A stretch of 19,562 nt of DNA from Patescibacteria group bacterium (GCA_030917185.1 JAUPVF010000017.1:1-19562); one strand, 5' to 3'. Positions 5,792 to 12,130 are shown, numbered from the stretch's first letter. The notes: generated by a model not told the origin, from the sequence alone. A program made the numbers and translations.

Positions 5792-8131
5792 TTATTTACT
5801 TTCCGTCACAATAACATCATCAATAGAGCATACTCCTCCGGCACATGCCAGTTCCCTTTTCTGTTCTAGCTCATCGGTTGCCTCGTATGACACGATTTTT
5901 GAGAAATCAATGTGTTCAAATCGCTTCAACATTTCCTCGTATGTCTTTTTATCAGTGGTTTCGTATGGTGCCAACTGGTAAATATGGTTATCTCGTGGCA
6001 AAAACGTTAGACCTCCAACAATTTCCCAGTTTTTATACAACCAGTTTGCCACATCAATCCATTCATCCTCACCAACCGAAATAGTAGTTGATGGGTTATG
6101 TTCAGTATAATTTTCCTTCAACACTCGCCAGTATTCCAACTGTTCCAATGCAGTCTGATCGTCCTTGAACACTGATCCGTTTGGTGCTTTCACAGGGAAG
6201 TCCAAAACGTATGTTGTCGCAGTTTCCATTGACTGTCCAACCTCCGGATGGAATGGTACCCCTTGGTCACGCAACATTTTGAACAATGAGTCGGTTGATG
6301 CAATACGTACCCGTCTAATATAGTACGCAGAATGTCGTGGATGCATACCAGATGATGAATCAACTGTTTGTGACAAGTTCCCTGATGGCTTCACGCAGGT
6401 GATACATGATGACTCGTTGATACCAAATCGTTTTGCGTATAATTTATTAATCCGTACTGCCTCTGCCCGCAATTTACGCAACACTTCTGGTTTTCGTGAT
6501 GCCGGAGAATCCCATTGTCCTGTCACCGACACACCGAGCAATGCTTCCGCTTCACAATTGGTCTGCCATTCTTTAGATAGGTATGGAAAATGTGTCAGTG
6601 TCGCCTGATATGTACCGAGAATGGCTGCAATTTTCATTTTCTTCAACAATGTTGCCTCCGTGTCATCTGCGCGAGCAACGATTTCAGACAAATTACAGAA
6701 CTGTTTTGATTGCAAAATAATTTCACCACATGGGTTGGTACCGATTGGTTTAACAATCCGACCATCCGCAACAATGCCTTGCTCTTGCCAGAGCGCAATA
6801 CGACGCTTTGGTAACGTATGCATCAATCCGCCCCGGTTAAATATCCCTCGCTCACCCGCATTTGATTTAATAAGCGCAAGCCACTCATCCAAAAATTCAG
6901 TGCTGGTTGGTTTGGTTTCGTATACTGCAGAGTTATTAGCAAGTGATCGCTGAGGGTTCGTCATCCAGAACTGACCTTTTTTTGCATCACGAATTGATTC
7001 GTCGGTTAAATCTGACAATGAAATCATGGCTGAACGACGCACACCACCCGACACAACAATCTCACCAACTTTGCACAAAATATCGTATGCATCAATGTTT
7101 TCTAATCGTTTGCCCTGACGAGCAAAAAACTTTGCCCGAGTAAAGTTAAGCAAATCGCGTAATGGTGCGGGACCACTAGATTTTCCTCCCATAGTCTGCA
7201 AACGTGCACCTGCTGGTCGGAGTTGTGAGTAATCAAACTCAACATCAAACCCTTGCGCCCATGTTTCCATGCCGTGAATAAATGCATCACACCAACCTTC
7301 CTTGCTGTCAGGGATAACATATGCAGGCAATTTTTTTCCTGTCTGTCGCTGAATCTGTGGTAATTTCTGAATGTTTTCACTTTCCACTGACCATCCTGCA
7401 CCGGTTCCGCACATAGAGATGTACATTACTTCTGCAAAATCTCTGAATTTTTCTGGAGCAATGTATGAACAGTTATATGCACAGACGTTTGTGGCGTGTG
7501 CCGCCTTGCCCGCAAACTGCAAAAGTCGCATAGAAGGCATCGCGTCTTGTCGTAGGATTGAATCACGAACCTCTTTATACTCAGCATCTTTTAATTTGTT
7601 GCCGAGGTTTTGCTTCATGAACCCAATGTATCGGTCTACCGTTTCAACCCATGTTTCCCGACGATTTTCCTCAGCAATCCATTTTGAATACGTTCGGTAG
7701 TACACAAACTCACCTAATGGGATTTTGAAATACTTCTTACTTTCAGATGCCAATTTTTTAACTTTCTCTGGCACTTCAATGCCTTTCTGTCGGAGCCGAG
7801 TTCGTTCCTCACGATAGAGAATAAATGCCTTTGCTGTTGCCACATATTCAGACAACATTAACTCCTTTTCAACTGAATTCTGGATACCCTCAACAGTTGG
7901 GGTAAAATTAGGGTGTTTTTTAGAAATACGTACCAAATCTGCCAATACTTTGTTTGCTACCATTTCTGCCTCCTCAAGCGAACCCTCATTGGCCGCAATC
8001 ATGGCTTTATGTACTGCCAAGGTTATACGCTCGCTGTCAAAAGGAACCAATTCACCATTTCTTTTCTGCACCTGCCTTATCAACTCATCTTTTTTGGTTA
8101 CTTTTGTTGTTTTTTTTAAATCTTTTGGCAT
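5792..8131 (-). CDS. nrdJ: Adenosylcobalamin-dependent (class II) ribonucleoside-triphosphate reductase
   Basis: 779 residues. An N-terminal ATP-cone (about 17-110, beginning VQKRNGELVPFDSERI) precedes the barrel. NVCAYNCSYI and MCGTGAGWSVE mark the first redox Cys region, and GTNPCGEI (Cys468) carries the thiyl-radical cysteine. KPSGNLSQTVDSSSGMHPRH matches the monomeric RTPR active-site region. A C-terminal CAGGVC (CX4C) pair resembles the thioredoxin-interacting tail of Lactobacillus leichmannii RTPR. It reduces ribonucleotides using a 5'-deoxyadenosyl radical. It is longer than the L. leichmannii enzyme because of the ATP-cone, implying dATP/ATP activity control. B12 must be made or scavenged; no B12 genes are seen here. 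A perfect DnaA box lies upstream. It appears monocistronic. Confidence 0.95.
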   Translation of the reverse strand: MPKDLKKTTKVTKKDELIRQVQKRNGELVPFDSERITLAVHKAMIAANEGSLEEAEMVANKVLADLVRISKKHPNFTPTVEGIQNSVEKELMLSEYVATAKAFILYREERTRLRQKGIEVPEKVKKLASESKKYFKIPLGEFVYYRTYSKWIAEENRRETWVETVDRYIGFMKQNLGNKLKDAEYKEVRDSILRQDAMPSMRLLQFAGKAAHATNVCAYNCSYIAPEKFRDFAEVMYISMCGTGAGWSVESENIQKLPQIQRQTGKKLPAYVIPDSKEGWCDAFIHGMETWAQGFDVEFDYSQLRPAGARLQTMGGKSSGPAPLRDLLNFTRAKFFARQGKRLENIDAYDILCKVGEIVVSGGVRRSAMISLSDLTDESIRDAKKGQFWMTNPQRSLANNSAVYETKPTSTEFLDEWLALIKSNAGERGIFNRGGLMHTLPKRRIALWQEQGIVADGRIVKPIGTNPCGEIILQSKQFCNLSEIVARADDTEATLLKKMKIAAILGTYQATLTHFPYLSKEWQTNCEAEALLGVSVTGQWDSPASRKPEVLRKLRAEAVRINKLYAKRFGINESSCITCVKPSGNLSQTVDSSSGMHPRHSAYYIRRVRIASTDSLFKMLRDQGVPFHPEVGQSMETATTYVLDFPVKAPNGSVFKDDQTALEQLEYWRVLKENYTEHNPSTTISVGEDEWIDVANWLYKNWEIVGGLTFLPRDNHIYQLAPYETTDKKTYEEMLKRFEHIDFSKIVSYEATDELEQKRELACAGGVCSIDDVIVTESK

Positions 8132-8221
8132 TTTTTTCTAAAAATAATAACTTTTTTAATAATTTTTTGTAAAAAAACTTTTTTAGGTCACTTTATTGTA
8201 CTCCAAATTAGAATAAAAAGG

Positions 8222-8230
8222 TGTGGATAA
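8222..8230 (-). promoter_or_regulatory. Perfect DnaA-box match upstream of nrdJ
   Basis: TTATCCACA on the minus strand, about 90 bp upstream of the reductase start, between the DUF192 terminator and nrdJ. DnaA control of reductase genes is established for E. coli nrdAB; here it is inference. No convincing -35/-10 pair for nrdJ could be found in 8132-8263; TACAAT at 8200-8195 is only a weak -10 candidate. Confidence 0.45.
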
Positions 8231-8254
8231 GAAAAAATTTCCCACCTGCATAAT

Positions 8255-8281
8255 AAAAAAAATATACTGTAAAGACAGTAT
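8255..8281 (-). terminator. Probable intrinsic terminator of the DUF192 gene
   Basis: ATACTGT (8264-8270) and ACAGTAT (8275-8281) form a 7-bp stem with a 4-nt loop. On the minus strand it is followed by a run of eight T's. It lies 35 nt past the DUF192 stop. The stem is A/T-rich, so it is modest; an operator function is an alternative. Confidence 0.5.
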
Positions 8282-8315
8282 GAAAAAAAATGATACACAC
8301 ACTCATTATATGAGA

Positions 8316-8762
8316 TTATATTTCTGAAAATGTAATGAAGTCACCAACTTTGACACCGAGTCTTCCCACTTCGCCCGCATTTACTTCCAAAACATATCGT
8401 GATGACTTTGGTGAGTGGAAAATTGTTGGATATGTAGATGGTAATACATTGCTTTCGGTATGTGTGACATGATGCACATCGTCTATCCAAATCATATCAA
8501 TCGGAATTCGCATATCTTTCATCCAAAACCCATAATCCCCTGGAACATCAAATATAAATAACATACCACCATTAGCGGGTAACCCTGTCCTACCCCCCAA
8601 CCCGAATGTTCGCAGTTCATCGGTGTGAGCAACCTCAACTGAAAACTGCTTACTGCCCATCCACACTGTTTTATAAATAGGGCCAGAAAAAGCCAAATAT
8701 GAGATATAACCAATAATACAAACCCCGATCACTACCACAATGAGCGTGCGCACGTATTTCAT
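8316..8762 (-). CDS. DUF192 family protein, membrane-anchored
   Basis: 148 residues. A single hydrophobic segment (about 7-26) is followed by a DUF192 domain. Recognisable blocks are AHTDELRTFGLGGRTGL, GMLFIFDVPGDYGFWMKDM with the family's FWMK motif, IPIDMIWID, and SRYVLEVNAGEVGRLGVKVGD at the C terminus. The domain faces outside, assuming the N-terminal segment is an anchor or uncleaved signal. The family's biochemical role is not established. The promoter places the transcription start practically on the ATG, and a hairpin terminator follows. Confidence 0.85.
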   Translation of the reverse strand: MKYVRTLIVVVIGVCIIGYISYLAFSGPIYKTVWMGSKQFSVEVAHTDELRTFGLGGRTGLPANGGMLFIFDVPGDYGFWMKDMRIPIDMIWIDDVHHVTHTESNVLPSTYPTIFHSPKSSRYVLEVNAGEVGRLGVKVGDFITFSEI

Positions 8763-8769
8763 ATACTAT

Positions 8770-8778
8770 AGTATAACA
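8770..8778 (-). promoter_or_regulatory. Extended -10 promoter of the DUF192 gene (leaderless)
   Basis: TGT-TATACT on the minus strand (hexamer 8775-8770), 7 nt before the ATG at 8762. The hexamer is half of a perfect 14-bp palindrome at 8762-8775. It lies directly after the T-run of the upstream gene's terminator. Confidence 0.55.
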
Positions 8779-8803
8779 AAAAGGGCTCGCATGGTGCGAG
8801 CCC
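8776..8803 (-). terminator. Intrinsic terminator of the zinc-ribbon gene
   Basis: A perfect 9-bp GC-rich stem (8783-8791 with 8795-8803) with a 3-nt loop is followed on the minus strand by TTTTT. It lies 24 nt after the stop of the 164-codon gene. Confidence 0.85.
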
Positions 8804-8826
8804 GGTCTGGGTAAAACCCGAAAAAA

Positions 8827-9321
8827 CTATCTCTCAGATGTCGCCATGATGTGGGCGACGAGTCGCGCCGGTAATACGCGCAATAAGGACACCAGCCGTG
8901 TCCGTGTGTTGAGTAGGAGTGATTTTTTAACCAACTCACATGCCTCGTCCACCGACCCAAAATGGAAAAGGGTGGAGTGGAATAAATCTGGACGTTCCAC
9001 TGACAAATCACTGATATCAATAGGAACCCGACCCGTCATAGTGTGTTTGATGTAGCACAGCACCACCACTGGCGATCGAAACACCACGATAAGATCACCC
9101 ACATGCAACCATGGCGTAACTTCTGCCCCACACCCCGGGCATGTGATGTACAGGTAATACTTCGGAGAAAATGATGTTAGTATCTCAGTCTCCGAAAACC
9201 GGTACCCACAAGAGCACGTTGCATGGAGAAAATACTGCTCTCTCCGCATATTCCACGTATTCCGACTCTTTTCTGATTTTTTTTCTTGTTTACGAAAGAA
9301 CTTCTTGATGAATGTAACCAC
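8827..9321 (-). CDS. Hypothetical protein with a CxC...CxxC zinc-ribbon-like motif
   Basis: 164 residues, not recognised. A basic, lysine-rich N terminus (1-27) precedes CSCG (Cys36, Cys38) and CPGCG (Cys61, Cys64), spaced as in a zinc ribbon. The rest (about 70-164) appears to be mixed alpha/beta without a membrane segment. The start is GTG at 9321, chosen because AGGAGG stands 9 nt upstream (9336-9331), one of only two strong Shine-Dalgarno sites in the window. It has a full -35/-10 promoter and its own terminator, so it is a single-gene unit. Its base composition is visibly more GC-rich than most neighbours. Metal binding is inferred from the cysteine spacing. Confidence 0.7.
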   Translation of the reverse strand: MVTFIKKFFRKQEKKSEKSRNTWNMRREQYFLHATCSCGYRFSETEILTSFSPKYYLYITCPGCGAEVTPWLHVGDLIVVFRSPVVVLCYIKHTMTGRVPIDISDLSVERPDLFHSTLFHFGSVDEACELVKKSLLLNTRTRLVSLLRVLPARLVAHIMATSER

Positions 9322-9354
9322 TCGTTGTGGCCTCCTTTATTTCAGTCTCTCCCC

Positions 9355-9382
9355 AGTATACTCGTAATAGTTAACATGTCAA
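9355..9382 (-). promoter_or_regulatory. Consensus sigma70-type promoter of the zinc-ribbon gene
   Basis: On the minus strand TTGACA (9382-9377), a 16-bp spacer and TATACT (9360-9355). Transcription should begin near 9348, giving a ~27-nt leader that contains the AGGAGG Shine-Dalgarno. Confidence 0.8.
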
Positions 9383-9399
9383 CTAATTTCCCTCACACA

Positions 9400-9431
9400 A
9401 CAAAAAATCCCCTGTTACGGGGATTTTTTGT
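9400..9431 (-). terminator. Intrinsic terminator of the RRM-protein gene
   Basis: A perfect 13-bp stem (9400-9412 with 9419-9431), with CCCC/GGGG next to a 6-nt loop and A/T-runs at its base. On the minus strand GGGGATTTTTTGT gives a good U-tract. It lies about 75 nt past the stop at 9507. Confidence 0.8.
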
Positions 9432-9506
9432 ATTAGAAATGTATCTAAATGTAATTATGTAATTTCTTAGTATTTTTTTTCGAAGTTCGAAAAAAAGACC
9501 AAAAAT

Positions 9507-9821
9507 TTACCAGGTTCGTCCGCCTCGGTCGTTACCATTGCCTCGGTCAAACCCGCCTGTTCGTGGAGCTCGAGGTTCCATTGGACGTGCTTCATTTACT
9601 GTAAGTTTTCGTCCATCAAGTTCCTTTCCATTCCACATGTCGATAGCAGCCTGTGCTTCGGCATCTGAAGACATTTCAACGAAACCAAATCCTTTTGATC
9701 GGCCTGTCATTTTGTCCATGATAATAGTTGCAGAAACAACTGTTCCTGCCTGTGCGAATGCATCTTTCAATCCACTATCATTAGTAGAATATGAAATGCC
9801 TCCAACATATAACTTCTTCAT
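9507..9821 (-). CDS. RRM-domain RNA-binding protein with glycine-rich tail
   Basis: 104 residues: a single RNA recognition motif (about 2-79) followed by a Gly/Arg/Asn-rich tail (GGFDRGNGNDRGGRTW). RNP2 is KLYVGGIS (3-10) and RNP1 is KGFGFVEM (43-50), with the aromatic residues that stack on RNA bases. It resembles the small glycine-rich RRM proteins of cyanobacteria and other bacteria, several of which are cold-induced RNA chaperones. A consensus promoter lies ~100 bp upstream, leaving a long leader of ~95 nt that can fold near the start codon, so translation may be controlled. Target RNAs unknown. Confidence 0.93.
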   Translation of the reverse strand: MKKLYVGGISYSTNDSGLKDAFAQAGTVVSATIIMDKMTGRSKGFGFVEMSSDAEAQAAIDMWNGKELDGRKLTVNEARPMEPRAPRTGGFDRGNGNDRGGRTW

Positions 9822-9831
9822 TCTTTTTTAC

Positions 9832-9864
9832 CTAGTCTTTATTATAACACTGTAAGACGACTAG
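9832..9864 (-). promoter_or_regulatory. Leader hairpin in the RRM-protein mRNA
   Basis: In the ~95-nt leader, CTAGTC (9864-9859 read on the minus strand) pairs with GACTAG (9837-9832), which ends 10 nt before the start codon. GTCTT/AAGAC offers an alternative pairing. The only AGG near the ATG overlaps the stem. It could gate translation by temperature or by the protein itself. Confidence 0.35.
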
Positions 9865-9923
9865 CTCTCTTCTTTTTTCACAGCTAACGCCTAGAAAACC
9901 TACGAGAAACTTACAATGGGTCT

Positions 9924-9952
9924 ATTATACTCCAGTTGAGTTAAAAAGTCAA
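9924..9952 (-). promoter_or_regulatory. Consensus sigma70-type promoter of the RRM-protein gene
   Basis: On the minus strand TTGACT (9952-9947), a 17-bp spacer and TATAAT (9929-9924). The predicted start near 9917 gives a leader of about 95 nt, the longest of any protein gene here. It lies directly after the cyclophilin stop. Confidence 0.8.
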
Positions 9953-9968
9953 CCTCACTCGCCTAACT

Positions 9969-10625
9969 CTATTTAACTGTGACTTTTTTGATTGTCACAG
10001 GAGAAACTGGCTTGTCCCCCGCCCCTGTTTTCACCCCTGCGATTTTATCCACCACATCCTGCCCTGACACAACTTTACCGAAAATCGTATAACTTGGAGG
10101 AAGAGGGTTGGTTGCAGTCATGATAAAAAATTGACTACCGTTAGTGTTGGGACCGGCGTTTGCCATAGCAACAACTCCTTTAACATATCCTGTTTTATAC
10201 AGTGCAGAATTAGGGTCAATCTCATCTGCAAATGAATACCCCGGACCACCCGTACCATCACCTTTAGGATCACCTCCCTGAATCATGAATCCTTTAATCA
10301 CACGATGGAATGTCAGACCATCATAAAATTTCTTGCCTGCGAGTGTCACGAAATTAGCCACGGTGTTTGGTGCATCTTGTGTATATGTTTCAAACGTAAT
10401 TGCCCCGTAATTTGTATCTAATGTAATCATATATTTTTGTGTTGGTTGTGTTGTTGATGATACCGGTTGTGTGCCAATAGGAGGAGTTGTTGTTGCTACC
10501 CCTTGTCCATATGCATCAGATGTGAGCGAGCCAGCTGGTATTTCTTGTGTGCGATCAGAAAACAAATAATACCCTCCCCAAATAATCACCGCGATAATAA
10601 TGCAACTCAAAATAACGTATTTCAT
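9969..10625 (-). CDS. Membrane-anchored cyclophilin-type peptidyl-prolyl isomerase
   Basis: 218 residues. N-terminal membrane segment (about 4-22), then a low-complexity Thr/Pro/Gln linker (to about 64), then the cyclophilin domain. The active-site stretch FHRVIKGFMIQGGDP (106-120) has the catalytic Arg, and NGSQFFIM (152-159) is the second signature. The Trp that confers cyclosporin binding in eukaryotic enzymes is not apparent, as in many bacterial members. It should assist folding of proteins outside the membrane. The promoter TTGACG-18-TATGAT overlaps the end of the upstream hydrolase gene. Confidence 0.93.
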   Translation of the reverse strand: MKYVILSCIIIAVIIWGGYYLFSDRTQEIPAGSLTSDAYGQGVATTTPPIGTQPVSSTTQPTQKYMITLDTNYGAITFETYTQDAPNTVANFVTLAGKKFYDGLTFHRVIKGFMIQGGDPKGDGTGGPGYSFADEIDPNSALYKTGYVKGVVAMANAGPNTNGSQFFIMTATNPLPPSYTIFGKVVSGQDVVDKIAGVKTGAGDKPVSPVTIKKVTVK

Positions 10626-10659
10626 AATGTTGAAAAATTAAATTAATGTATGTACACAC

Positions 10660-10689
10660 ATCATACGGCACTTAATCCTGTACCGTCAA
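10660..10689 (-). promoter_or_regulatory. Probable promoter of the cyclophilin gene
   Basis: On the minus strand TTGACG (10689-10684), an 18-bp spacer and TATGAT (10665-10660). The -35 lies in the last codons of the upstream hydrolase. The predicted leader is about 28 nt without Shine-Dalgarno. Confidence 0.5.
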
Positions 10690-11739
10690 TGTCATACCAT
10701 TATAGAGAATATCAAACCTCACATCTTTATTTTCTTCTAACTCAAGGAGTGTATTAAGCCGATCAACTGGCACATCTTGTGCTTCTAAAGAGAGATCAAA
10801 CGTTCCAAAATGAATTGGCATTGCCCGACGAACACCCAGGTCTTTGTATATCGTAATCGCCTCATCAGGACCGGTGTGGTATGTTTTCATATACAGACGA
10901 GGTTCAAACGCACCAATCGGCAATAACCCAAACCGAAAACCATCTGGATACATTTTTTGGATATGTGAAATATGTGGACCATACCCCGTATCCCCTGCAA
11001 AATAAATATCACCATGCAATAGCCGGATAACAAACCCGCCCCACAGTGTTTTGCGCCGATCAGAAATCGCTCGTGCAGAAAAATGTTGAGCAGGCACACA
11101 ATCAATGGAAACGAGATCAGAAAAACGTACAGCATGACCCCAATCAAGTTCAACTGTGTTGTGAATACCGTACGAGGCGAGATATTTTTTGTTGCCCAGT
11201 GTTGTGTAAATCAATGGATCGTGCCCACGAACAATCTGTCGGAGTGTCCACAAATCCATATGGTCGTAATGATTATGACTCAATAATATAAAATCTATCG
11301 GTGGAAGTTTGTGCAAATCAACACCCGGATCCATGTATCGTTTTGGACCGAAAAATGGCAAAGGGCTCGCGCGATGTGACCAAATAGGGTCTGTTAAAAT
11401 GTTAACTCCTTCTGTTTGTATAAGCACTGTTGAATGGTTAACGTATGTTATGACAATATCTTTACCAAACACGCGTTTCTGCGGAATTTTTTGTCCCTCT
11501 GGTAACGGTCGTGGTTTCCATGTTGTCCTAATTTTTTTTAGTGCAAATGATAGTCGCGGAAATTGTTCAACCAATGGAACAGTATAAGAGATGTCATTAA
11601 CAGTACCAAGAAAGATATTATGAAAATGCCGACCATTGAAATGGTCAGACCGCGGACCTTTGTACCCTCTTGCACGATAGATATAGTTAAGTACAATCAA
11701 ACCGACGACTATGGCAATGGAAAAATAAAACAAGATCAT
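10672..11739 (-). CDS. Metallo-beta-lactamase-fold hydrolase (NAPE-PLD/UlaG-like), membrane-anchored
   Basis: 355 residues. N-terminal hydrophobic anchor (about 2-21). The metal site is SHNHYDH (154-160: His155, His157, Asp159, His160), with His219 in PAQHFSAR, Asp250 in FAGDTGYG and His310 in MPIHFGTF, giving a full dinuclear site. The blocks around TDPIWSHRASPLPFFGPKRY resemble the N-acyl-phosphatidylethanolamine phospholipase D/COG2220 branch, which makes a phospholipid or phosphodiester substrate plausible. In a lipid-scavenging cell such an enzyme could remodel host lipids, but that is inference. A near-leaderless extended -10 promoter lies upstream, divergent from the tRNA-Gly promoter. 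Confidence 0.88.
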   Translation of the reverse strand: MILFYFSIAIVVGLIVLNYIYRARGYKGPRSDHFNGRHFHNIFLGTVNDISYTVPLVEQFPRLSFALKKIRTTWKPRPLPEGQKIPQKRVFGKDIVITYVNHSTVLIQTEGVNILTDPIWSHRASPLPFFGPKRYMDPGVDLHKLPPIDFILLSHNHYDHMDLWTLRQIVRGHDPLIYTTLGNKKYLASYGIHNTVELDWGHAVRFSDLVSIDCVPAQHFSARAISDRRKTLWGGFVIRLLHGDIYFAGDTGYGPHISHIQKMYPDGFRFGLLPIGAFEPRLYMKTYHTGPDEAITIYKDLGVRRAMPIHFGTFDLSLEAQDVPVDRLNTLLELEENKDVRFDILYNGMTLTVQD

Positions 11740-11751
11740 AATACGATATTA

Positions 11752-11760
11752 ACTATATCA
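11752..11760 (-). promoter_or_regulatory. Extended -10 promoter of the metallo-hydrolase gene
   Basis: TGA-TATAGT on the minus strand (hexamer 11757-11752), 12 nt before the ATG, so the leader would be only about 6 nt. Confidence 0.45.
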
Positions 11761-11787
11761 TCTGTCGGTATGAATAGAAAATAAATA

Positions 11788-11796
11788 TGCTATAAT
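11788..11796 (+). promoter_or_regulatory. Extended -10 promoter reading into the tRNA-Gly region
   Basis: TGC-TATAAT at 11788-11796 without a clear -35. The predicted start near 11803 is immediately before the tRNA-like 5' fragment and ~105 nt before tRNA-Gly. Confidence 0.55.
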
Positions 11797-11802
11797 TTTC
11801 CA

Positions 11803-11830
11803 CAACATTGCAGGTATGGTTTAATGGAAG
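11803..11830 (+). pseudogene. Truncated copy of the tRNA-Gly 5' end and its upstream flank
   Basis: Bases 11803-11830 match 11901-11928 (5' flank, acceptor 5' strand and D arm of tRNA-Gly) at 23 of 28 positions, including GGTATGGTTTA. The similarity stops before the anticodon arm, and there is no anticodon stem, T arm or matching acceptor 3' strand. It is thus a remnant or a partial duplication, not a tRNA. A short CTCT/AGAG stem and six T's follow at 11835-11852. Confidence 0.6.
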
Positions 11831-11907
11831 TCGCCTCTCTGAGAGATTTTTTAAGACAGGATATGGAAGAGAAGTATTGAAGAGTAAATTAAATAAAAAA
11901 TAACAAT

Positions 11908-11978
11908 GCGGGTATGGTTTAGTGGTAGAATGCGGCCTTCCCAAGGCTGAGACGCGGTTTCGATTACCGCTACCCGCA
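11908..11978 (+). tRNA. tRNA-Gly (anticodon CCC)
   Basis: 71 nt. The acceptor stem GCGGGTA (11908-11914) pairs with TACCCGC (11971-11977), discriminator A at 11978. The D stem GTTT/GAAT is weak (two G-U pairs). Anticodon stem CGGCC/GGCTG encloses TTCCCAA, anticodon CCC at 11940-11942. T stem GCGGT/ACCGC carries loop TTCGATT. No CCA is encoded (CAA follows), so CCA must be added. The acceptor and T-stem 3' strand is repeated in inverted orientation just downstream, forming a competing hairpin. Confidence 0.93.
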
Positions 11979-12013
11979 CAAAACGAACAGAGTGAGTTTT
12001 TGTGTGGGTAGCG
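11968..12013 (+). repeat. Trailer hairpin capturing the tRNA-Gly 3' end
   Basis: The tRNA 3' end plus trailer (11968-11984) pairs with 11996-12013 over 17 bp, with one G-U pair and one bulged T. The 11-nt tip is GAACAGAGTGA (11985-11995). The tip can form tandem G-A pairs, then A-T and C-G around a triloop AGA. tRNA-Ser in this window has the same arrangement with a homologous tip. Confidence 0.7.
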
Positions 12014-12094
12014 AGTGGGAAAGGGTCGGAAAACAGGAGTTTTCTGTGGAGGAAAGATGGAAAAACCGTGGGTTTTCCAGTCCGCGTACCCGCA
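12003..12094 (+). repeat. Structured region closed by a direct copy of the tRNA-Gly 3' acceptor strand
   Basis: 12083-12094 (CGCGTACCCGCA) repeats the tRNA 3' end and pairs with the same inverted strand (12003-12013) over 11 bp with one bulge. Inside are two hairpins: GAAAAC/GTTTTC (12029-12044) and GGAAAAaCC/GGTTTTCC (12059-12078). The two outer pairings, with the tRNA or with the distal copy, exclude each other. It is not a tRNA: there is no proper T loop or anticodon arm. Confidence 0.5.
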
Positions 12095-12097
12095 TAA

Positions 12098-12126
12098 TTG
12101 ACTTTTAATACATAAAATGTTATAAT
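12098..12126 (+). promoter_or_regulatory. Very strong sigma70-type promoter of the 462-aa membrane protein gene
   Basis: TTGACT (12098-12103), a 17-bp spacer and TATAAT (12121-12126) preceded by TGT, combining a -35 with an extended -10. The predicted start is near 12132. Confidence 0.85.
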
Positions 12127-12130
12127 TATT

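Noticed and set aside
8132..8315. NrdR boxes or a riboswitch (for example cobalamin) before nrdJ
   Set aside because: No pair of NrdR-like boxes and no B12-box-like conserved sequence could be seen. The gap is only 184 nt and is mostly A/T runs.
8762..8775. 14-bp palindrome TATACTATAGTATA as a repressor site
   Set aside because: It consists of overlapping -10-like AT sequence and overlaps the promoter and start codon. It is explained by the extended -10 element without invoking an operator.
9473..9497. Hairpin of T-run, CGAA and A-run as terminator of the RRM gene
   Set aside because: On the minus strand the T-run precedes rather than follows the stem. The GC-closed hairpin at 9400-9431 is the better terminator.
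9976..10001. CTGTGAC...GTCACAG inverted repeat at the end of the cyclophilin gene
   Set aside because: It lies within the coding sequence, has a long A/T loop and no following T-run; probably chance.
11835..11852. Terminator after the tRNA-like fragment
   Set aside because: The stem is only four pairs (CTCT/AGAG). A real terminator here would block the tRNA-Gly that follows.
12003..12094. A second tRNA or a small tmRNA
   Set aside because: The ends mimic an acceptor stem, but there is no standard T loop, D arm or anticodon arm, and it is far too short for tmRNA.
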